Below, piece by piece: positions 59,447-64,000 of a stretch of 64,000 nucleotides of DNA; the stretch's first letter is position 1; the number at the start of each line of letters is the position of its first letter. The notes under the pieces were generated by a model. The model was not told the DNA's origin and searched no databases. It saw only the letters and a program-made list of their open reading frames with translations. The stretch is taken from positions 71,715-135,714 of the forward strand of contig CAWEQS010000004.1 in the NCBI GenBank assembly GCA_963811265.1, in the 5' to 3' direction. Position numbers and translations under genes: made by a program. Source of the stretch: JAOUJD01 sp963811265. Its GTDB lineage: Bacteria > Pseudomonadota > Gammaproteobacteria > Burkholderiales > Burkholderiaceae_F.

Positions 59447-60091
59447 ATGACAACCTTCGACGTCACGCTCGGCGGGCTTCGCCTGCCGGGCAGCCTGCAA
59501 TTGCCGTTGGGCCCGGTGCGCGGCCTGGTCGTGTTCGCCCATGGCAGCGGCAGCAGCCGGCACAGCCCCCGCAACCGCTTCGTCGCCGACGAACTGTGCA
59601 AGCGGGGCTGTGCGACGCTGCTGTTCGATCTCCTGACCGACGAGGAGGCGCTCGATCGCCGCAACGTCTTCGACATCCCGCTGCTGGCGGGGCGCCTGCG
59701 CGAGGCGATCACGTGGCAGGCGGGCGTGCGCGAGATCGCGGATCTGCCCACCGGCCTCTTCGGCGCCAGCACCGGCGCGGCGGCCGCGCTGGTCGCGGCG
59801 GCGGCCGTGCCCGACAGGGTCGCCGCGGTGGTTTCGCGCGGCGGCCGGCCGGATCTCGCGGACGCGGCGCTGCCGAAGGTGCGCGCGCCGACGCTGCTGA
59901 TCGTCGGCGGGGCCGACGAGGAGGTGCTCGAGCTGAACCGCTGGGCCGCGGCGCAGATGACCTGCGAGAACGCGCTGCGCGTCGTGCCCGGCGCGACGCA
60001 CCTGTTCGAGGAACGCGGCGCGCTCGCCGCGGCCGCGACGCTCGCCGGCGACTGGTTCGTGCAGCACATGAAGGCGGAAGCCCATGCTTGA
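59447..60091 (+). CDS. alpha/beta hydrolase (dienelactone-hydrolase-like)
   Basis: 214 residues from ATG 59447 with AAGGAG upstream. Catalytic Ser is in FGASTGAAAAL (GxSxG), Asp in GGADEEV and His in GATHLFEE; FAHGSGSSRHS forms the oxyanion region. The family is the DLH-like hydrolase often encoded with, or fused to, COG1926 phosphoribosyltransferases. The substrate is unknown. The next gene overlaps by 8 bp. Confidence 0.87.
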   Translation: MTTFDVTLGGLRLPGSLQLPLGPVRGLVVFAHGSGSSRHSPRNRFVADELCKRGCATLLFDLLTDEEALDRRNVFDIPLLAGRLREAITWQAGVREIADLPTGLFGASTGAAAALVAAAAVPDRVAAVVSRGGRPDLADAALPKVRAPTLLIVGGADEEVLELNRWAAAQMTCENALRVVPGATHLFEERGALAAAATLAGDWFVQHMKAEAHA

Positions 60092-60770
60092 AGAATTCCG
60101 CTCACCGTTCGAGAACCGCACGGTCGCCGGTCGCGCGCTCGGCGAGCGGCTGGCGCGGATGAAGCTGGCCGATCCGGTCGTGCTCGCGCTGCCGCGTGGC
60201 GGCGTGCCGGTCGGGCTGGAGGTGGCGCGCGCGCTGCACGCGCCGCTCGACCTGCTGCTGGTGCGCAAGATCGGCGTGCCGTGGCAGCCCGAACTCGCGG
60301 TCGGCGCCGTGATGGACGGCGGCGCGCCGGTGATCGTGGTCGAGCCGCGCGTGATGGCCGAGACCGGCATCGACCGCCAGTACATCGAGGACCGCGCGCA
60401 GCAGGAGCTGAAGGAAATCGAGCGGCGCCGCGCGGTGTACCTCGCGCACCGCGCTCCGGAACCCGTGGCCGGGCGGACCGCGATCGTCGTCGACGACGGC
60501 ATCGCGACCGGCGCCACGATGCGGGCCGCGCTGCGCGGACTGCGGCAACGCAAGCCCGCGCGGCTGGTGCTCGCGGTGCCGGTGGCGCCGCCCGAGACGA
60601 TCGATGCGCTGCGCGCCGAAGTCGACGACGTCGTCTGCCTGATGCAGCCCGGGTTCTTCGGGGCGATCGGCTACTTCTACGTCGACTTCCACCAGCTGAC
60701 GGACGACGAGGTGATCGACCTGATGCGGCAGGCGCCTCGCGCCAACCAGGAGCCTTCGACGGCCGCATGA
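60084..60770 (+). CDS. COG1926-type phosphoribosyltransferase
   Basis: 228 residues, ATG 60084. The PRPP-binding loop AIVVDDGIATGATM is perfect; VLALPRGGVPVGLEVARAL and LLVRKIGVPWQPELAVGAV are hallmarks of the group. The acceptor base is unknown; orotate or purines are possible but not shown. It is located between a DLH-type hydrolase (8-bp overlap) and nicotinate phosphoribosyltransferase (4-bp overlap). Confidence 0.88.
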   Translation: MLEEFRSPFENRTVAGRALGERLARMKLADPVVLALPRGGVPVGLEVARALHAPLDLLLVRKIGVPWQPELAVGAVMDGGAPVIVVEPRVMAETGIDRQYIEDRAQQELKEIERRRAVYLAHRAPEPVAGRTAIVVDDGIATGATMRAALRGLRQRKPARLVLAVPVAPPETIDALRAEVDDVVCLMQPGFFGAIGYFYVDFHQLTDDEVIDLMRQAPRANQEPSTAA

Positions 60771-62140
60771 CGCTCGCTTCCGACTCCCCGCTGCTGACCG
60801 ACCTCTACCAACTGACGATGCTGCAGTCGTACTGGCAGCACCGGATGGACAAGGTGGCGGCGTTCGAGCTGTTCGTGCGCAAGCTGCCCGCGGAGCGCGC
60901 CTTCCTCGTCGCCGCCGGGCTCGAGCAGGCGCTCGACTTCATCGAGCAGGCGCAGTTCGGCGACGACGAGCTCGCCTGGATCGACGGCTGCGGCAAGTTC
61001 GCGCCCGGTTTCGCCGACTGGCTGCGCGGACTGCGCTTCACCGGCGACGTCTGGGCGATGCCGGAGGGATCGGTGTTCTTCCCCAGTGAGCCCGTGCTGC
61101 GCGTGGTGGCGCCGATCGCGCAGGCGCAGTGGCTCGAGACGCGCATCCTCAACCTGGTCCACTTCGAGACGGTCGTGGCCTCGAAGGCCGTGCGCTCCGT
61201 GTTCGCCGCCAAAGGGCGCACGCTGATCGACTTCGGCCTGCGCCGCGCGCACGGCGCCGAAGCGGGCGCGCTGGCGGCGCGGGCCGCCTACATCGCCGGC
61301 TTCGCCGGCACCGCGACCGCGTACGCCGGGCCGCGCTTCGGCATCCCGGTGTTCGGCACGATGGCGCACTCGTTCGTGCAGGCGCACGACAGCGAGACGC
61401 AGGCGTTCATCGACTTCGCCGAGTCGTTCCCCGACAACGCGATGCTGCTGATCGACACGTACGACACGGTCGCGGCGGCCCGCAAGGTGGCGGCCCTCGC
61501 GCCGCAACTCGCGCAGCGCGGCATCCGCATCCGCGGCGTGCGGCTCGACAGCGGCGACCTCGACGCGCTGTCGCGCGAGGTCCGCCGCATCCTCGACGCC
61601 GCCGGCCTGCGCGACTGCGCGATCTTCGCGAGCGGCAACCTCGACGAGCACCGCGTGCGCGCCCTGGTCGACGCCGGCGCGCCGATCGCGAGCTTCGGCG
61701 TCGGCACCAGCCTCACGACCAGCAGCGACGCGCCGTGCCTCGACGCCGCCTACAAGCTGCAGGAATACGACGGCGTCGCGCGCCGCAAGCGCTCGGGCGG
61801 CAAGGCCACCTGGCCCGGCCGCAAGCAGGTCTGGCGGCGCTCGAACGCCGACCGCACCTTCGCCGGCGACAGCGTGCGGCTGGTCGACGAGCAGGGTGTC
61901 GGCACCCCGCTGCTCGACTGGGTGATGCGCGACGGCCGGCGCATCGCGCCCTCGCCCGCACTCAGCCGAGTGCGCGCTCACTGCCACGCCCAGCTCGATG
62001 CACTGCCGACCCACCTCAAGACGCTCGACCCGCCGTGGCCGCGCTACCCGGTCTCGATTTCGCCCGCCGTGCGCATGCTCGCCGACGAGGTCGACCGGCG
62101 GCAGCGGGCCGAGGCGCTAGAGCCGGAGGCCGCCCAATGA
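60767..62140 (+). CDS. pncB: nicotinate phosphoribosyltransferase
   Basis: 457 residues from ATG 60767, ATGA overlap with the upstream gene. LTDLYQLTMLQSYW is the NAPRTase start signature; GTMAHSFVQAHDSE contains the phospho-acceptor His; GVRLDSGDL and FGVGTSLTTSSDAP bind PRPP. It makes nicotinate mononucleotide from nicotinate and PRPP with ATP, for NAD salvage. The upstream PRPP synthetase-like gene suits a supply role. Confidence 0.93.
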   Translation: MTLASDSPLLTDLYQLTMLQSYWQHRMDKVAAFELFVRKLPAERAFLVAAGLEQALDFIEQAQFGDDELAWIDGCGKFAPGFADWLRGLRFTGDVWAMPEGSVFFPSEPVLRVVAPIAQAQWLETRILNLVHFETVVASKAVRSVFAAKGRTLIDFGLRRAHGAEAGALAARAAYIAGFAGTATAYAGPRFGIPVFGTMAHSFVQAHDSETQAFIDFAESFPDNAMLLIDTYDTVAAARKVAALAPQLAQRGIRIRGVRLDSGDLDALSREVRRILDAAGLRDCAIFASGNLDEHRVRALVDAGAPIASFGVGTSLTTSSDAPCLDAAYKLQEYDGVARRKRSGGKATWPGRKQVWRRSNADRTFAGDSVRLVDEQGVGTPLLDWVMRDGRRIAPSPALSRVRAHCHAQLDALPTHLKTLDPPWPRYPVSISPAVRMLADEVDRRQRAEALEPEAAQ

Positions 62141-62562
62141 GCGACGAAGGGCCGGCGCGCCACGCCTACTTCGACCACGACGCCGACACCGGCGTCATCG
62201 GCCGTGGGGCGACGCTCGCCGAGGCCTTCGTGGAGGCGGCCGAGGCGACGTTCGCGCTGATGTGCGACACCGACGCGGTGCAGCCGACCGAGCGGGTCGA
62301 CGTCGAGTTCACCGAGGCCGACCCCGAACTCGCGCTCGTGACCTGGCTGAACCTGCTGCTCGCGCACGCCAACGCGCAGGGCCTGGCGCTCGGGCGGTTC
62401 GCGCTGGTGCAGGCCGGCGATCACTGGCTGGGCAGCGCGCGCGGCGAGCGCTGGCACGCGGGACTCGAGCGCGGCACGCAGGTGAAGGGTGCGACGCTGA
62501 CCGCGCTGAAGGTCGCGCGCGACGGCGACGGCTGGGAAGCCCGCTGCGTGGTGGACCTGTGA
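62137..62562 (+). CDS. archease
   Basis: 141 residues, ATG 62137, overlapping pncB by 4 bp. Archease fold: FDHDADTGVIGRGATLAEAFVEAA with the metal-binding Asp, DPELALVTWLNLLLAHANAQG, KGATLTALKV and CVVDL. It speeds turnover of RtcB by promoting guanylation. The 4-bp overlap with rtcB follows the usual pairing. Confidence 0.93.
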   Translation: MSDEGPARHAYFDHDADTGVIGRGATLAEAFVEAAEATFALMCDTDAVQPTERVDVEFTEADPELALVTWLNLLLAHANAQGLALGRFALVQAGDHWLGSARGERWHAGLERGTQVKGATLTALKVARDGDGWEARCVVDL

Positions 62563-64000
62563 GCTGCGAATGGACCTCGTCGCACCTGACCCGGATCGAC
62601 GACTGGACGTGGGTGGTGCCGCGCACCGCCGCGGACACGCGGCACGATGCGCGCCTGTACGGCAGCCGGGCGCTGCTCGAAGCGATGGACGACAAGGTGC
62701 TCGAGCAGATCACCAACGTCGCGCGCCTGCCGGGGCTCGTCGGGGCGGCGCTCGCGATGCCGGACGCGCACTGGGGTTACGGCTTCCCGATCGGCGGCGT
62801 GGCGGCCTTCGATCCCGACCACGGCGGCATCGTCAGCGCTGGTGGCGTCGGCTTCGACATCTCGTGCGGCATCCGCTGCCTGCGCACCGACCTCACCGCC
62901 GCCGACATCGCGCCGAACGCGGAGTGGCTCGGCGATGCGCTGCTGCGCGACATTCCGGCCGGCGTCGGCGTCGAGGGCGCGATCCAGCTCGGCGAGCGCG
63001 AGCTCGACGCCGTGATGCGCGGCGGCGCGCGCTGGGCGGTCGAGCAGGGCTATGGCGTCGCCGCCGACCTCGCGATGATCGAGGAGCACGGCTGCATCGA
63101 CGGCGCGCACCCCGGCAACGTGTCGTCGCTCGCGAAGCGGCGGCAGCGCGGCGAGATGGGCACGCTAGGTTCCGGCAACCACTACCTCGAAGTGCAGAAG
63201 GTCGAGCGCGTGCACGACGAGCGCGCCGCGGCCGCGTACGGGCTCTTCAAGGACCAGGTGGTGGTGTCGATTCACTGCGGCTCGCGCGGGCTCGGGCACC
63301 AGATCGGGACGGAGTTCCTCGTGAGCCTCGCGAAGGCCGCCTCGCGGCTCGGCATCGCGCTGCCCGACCGCGAACTCGCGTGCGCGCCGATCAAGTCGCC
63401 CGAGGGGCAGGAGTACCTCGGCGCGATGAACGCGGCGATCAACTGCGCGCTCGCCAACCGCCAGATCCTCGCGCACCTGGCGCGCCGGGTGTTCGCGCGG
63501 CGCTTCCCGCTGGCGCGGCTCGACACGCTTTACGACGTCTCGCACAACACCTGCAAGGCCGAGCGCCACAAGGTCGACGGCCGCGAGCGGCTGCTGTACG
63601 TGCACCGCAAGGGCGCCACGCGCGCGTTCGGGCCGGGCCATCCGGCCATCCCCGCGCCGTATCGCGACGTCGGGCAGCCGGTGATCATCGGCGGCAGCAT
63701 GGGCACCGGCTCGTACATCCTCGCCGGCACGAAGCAGAGCGAAGAACGCGCGTGGAGCTCGGCCAGCCACGGTGCGGGCCGCGCGATGAGCCGCAACCAG
63801 GCCCTGCGCCGCTGGCGCGGCCGCGCGGTCGTCGACGACCTCGGCGCGCTCGGCATCGTGATCCGCTCCAACTCGATGCGCGGCATCGCCGAAGAGGCGC
63901 CCGGCGCCTACAAGGACATCGACGACGTCGCCGAAGCCACCGAGCGCGCCGGCCTCGCGAAGCGCGTCGCCTCCCTGCGCCCGCTCGTCTGCATCAAGGG
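62559..64000 (+). CDS. rtcB: RtcB family RNA ligase (last codon and stop lie beyond the window)
   Basis: GTG 62559, overlapping archease by 4 bp. 480 codons run to the window edge, ending CIKG, the normal RtcB C-terminus, so only the final residues are cut. Metal and active-site motifs: VGFDISCGIRC (Mn-binding Cys), GSGNHYLEVQ, HCGSRGLGHQ, and SSASHGAGRAMSR with the guanylated His. RtcB joins 3'-phosphate or 2',3'-cyclic phosphate RNA ends to 5'-OH ends with GTP, repairing tRNA and rRNA cut by ribotoxins or nucleases. Confidence 0.95.
   Translation, partial: MSCEWTSSHLTRIDDWTWVVPRTAADTRHDARLYGSRALLEAMDDKVLEQITNVARLPGLVGAALAMPDAHWGYGFPIGGVAAFDPDHGGIVSAGGVGFDISCGIRCLRTDLTAADIAPNAEWLGDALLRDIPAGVGVEGAIQLGERELDAVMRGGARWAVEQGYGVAADLAMIEEHGCIDGAHPGNVSSLAKRRQRGEMGTLGSGNHYLEVQKVERVHDERAAAAYGLFKDQVVVSIHCGSRGLGHQIGTEFLVSLAKAASRLGIALPDRELACAPIKSPEGQEYLGAMNAAINCALANRQILAHLARRVFARRFPLARLDTLYDVSHNTCKAERHKVDGRERLLYVHRKGATRAFGPGHPAIPAPYRDVGQPVIIGGSMGTGSYILAGTKQSEERAWSSASHGAGRAMSRNQALRRWRGRAVVDDLGALGIVIRSNSMRGIAEEAPGAYKDIDDVAEATERAGLAKRVASLRPLVCIK

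Overview
The window is GC-rich (roughly 70% by eye), densely packed bacterial DNA that looks like a chromosome of a Burkholderiales-type betaproteobacterium. Pointers to that group are a GNAT protein with a DUF3563-like N-terminus, a BLUF sensor behind folE, a YeeE/TsuA plus rhodanese set, a WGPGV-repeat secreted protein with a conserved aromatic/Cys tail, and a GCCCCAAGGGCGAATCC-type intergenic element. I see no rRNA, tRNA, CRISPR array, prophage or intact insertion sequence.

Layout. 1-1.5 kb: the end of a YihY/BrkB membrane protein, the C-terminal scrap of an AI-2E-type transporter and a small unknown gene. 1.54-1.70 kb: a MITE-like element with 31-bp imperfect terminal inverted repeats. 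2-12 kb: envelope genes (ABC exporter, AsmA, META/DUF4377 and NlpE-like proteins, an intact AI-2E transporter, a secreted cyclase-family hydrolase). 12.1-20.9 kb: one very large gene for a cyclic beta-1,2-glucan synthase (NdvB). 21-37.4 kb: a catabolic locus with an IclR regulator; a leftward set of MetE-like, amidase, MlrC-type M81 and N-acyl-D-amino-acid deacylase genes; and a rightward set of a Dpp-type ABC importer, diaminopropionate ammonia-lyase, an M20 carbamoylase and a nitrilase-type carbamoylase. Together these read as uptake and stripping of peptides, ureido compounds or D-amino acids. 37.5-50 kb: mostly housekeeping and stress genes (folE-BLUF, sodC, threonine dehydratase, cysteine synthase, GNAT, thiosulfate uptake, PIMT, aldo/keto reductase, O-methyltransferase with a HicA-like protein). 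47.7-57 kb: secreted repeat proteins, cytochrome c, a CWC protein, MaoC, an FG-GAP lipoprotein, AraC, an acyltransferase and two less clear genes.

57-64 kb holds the most interesting block: a divergent PRPP synthetase, an aminoglycoside-phosphotransferase-like kinase and the overlapping run hydrolase - phosphoribosyltransferase - nicotinate phosphoribosyltransferase - archease - RtcB RNA ligase. Two FNR/CRP-family-like boxes (TTGAC-N4-G/ATCAA) sit at its two promoters, and a third lies upstream of the cytochrome c gene at 50 kb. I infer a low-oxygen or nitrosative-stress regulon that joins PRPP/NAD supply to RNA repair.

Many genes at 2-34 kb and 51-55 kb are split by single-base frameshifts, several at G/C runs, with good coding potential on both sides. 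Genes at 34-51 kb and 56-64 kb are clean. I read most breaks as sequence or assembly errors, so frameshifted genes are given as one feature each.
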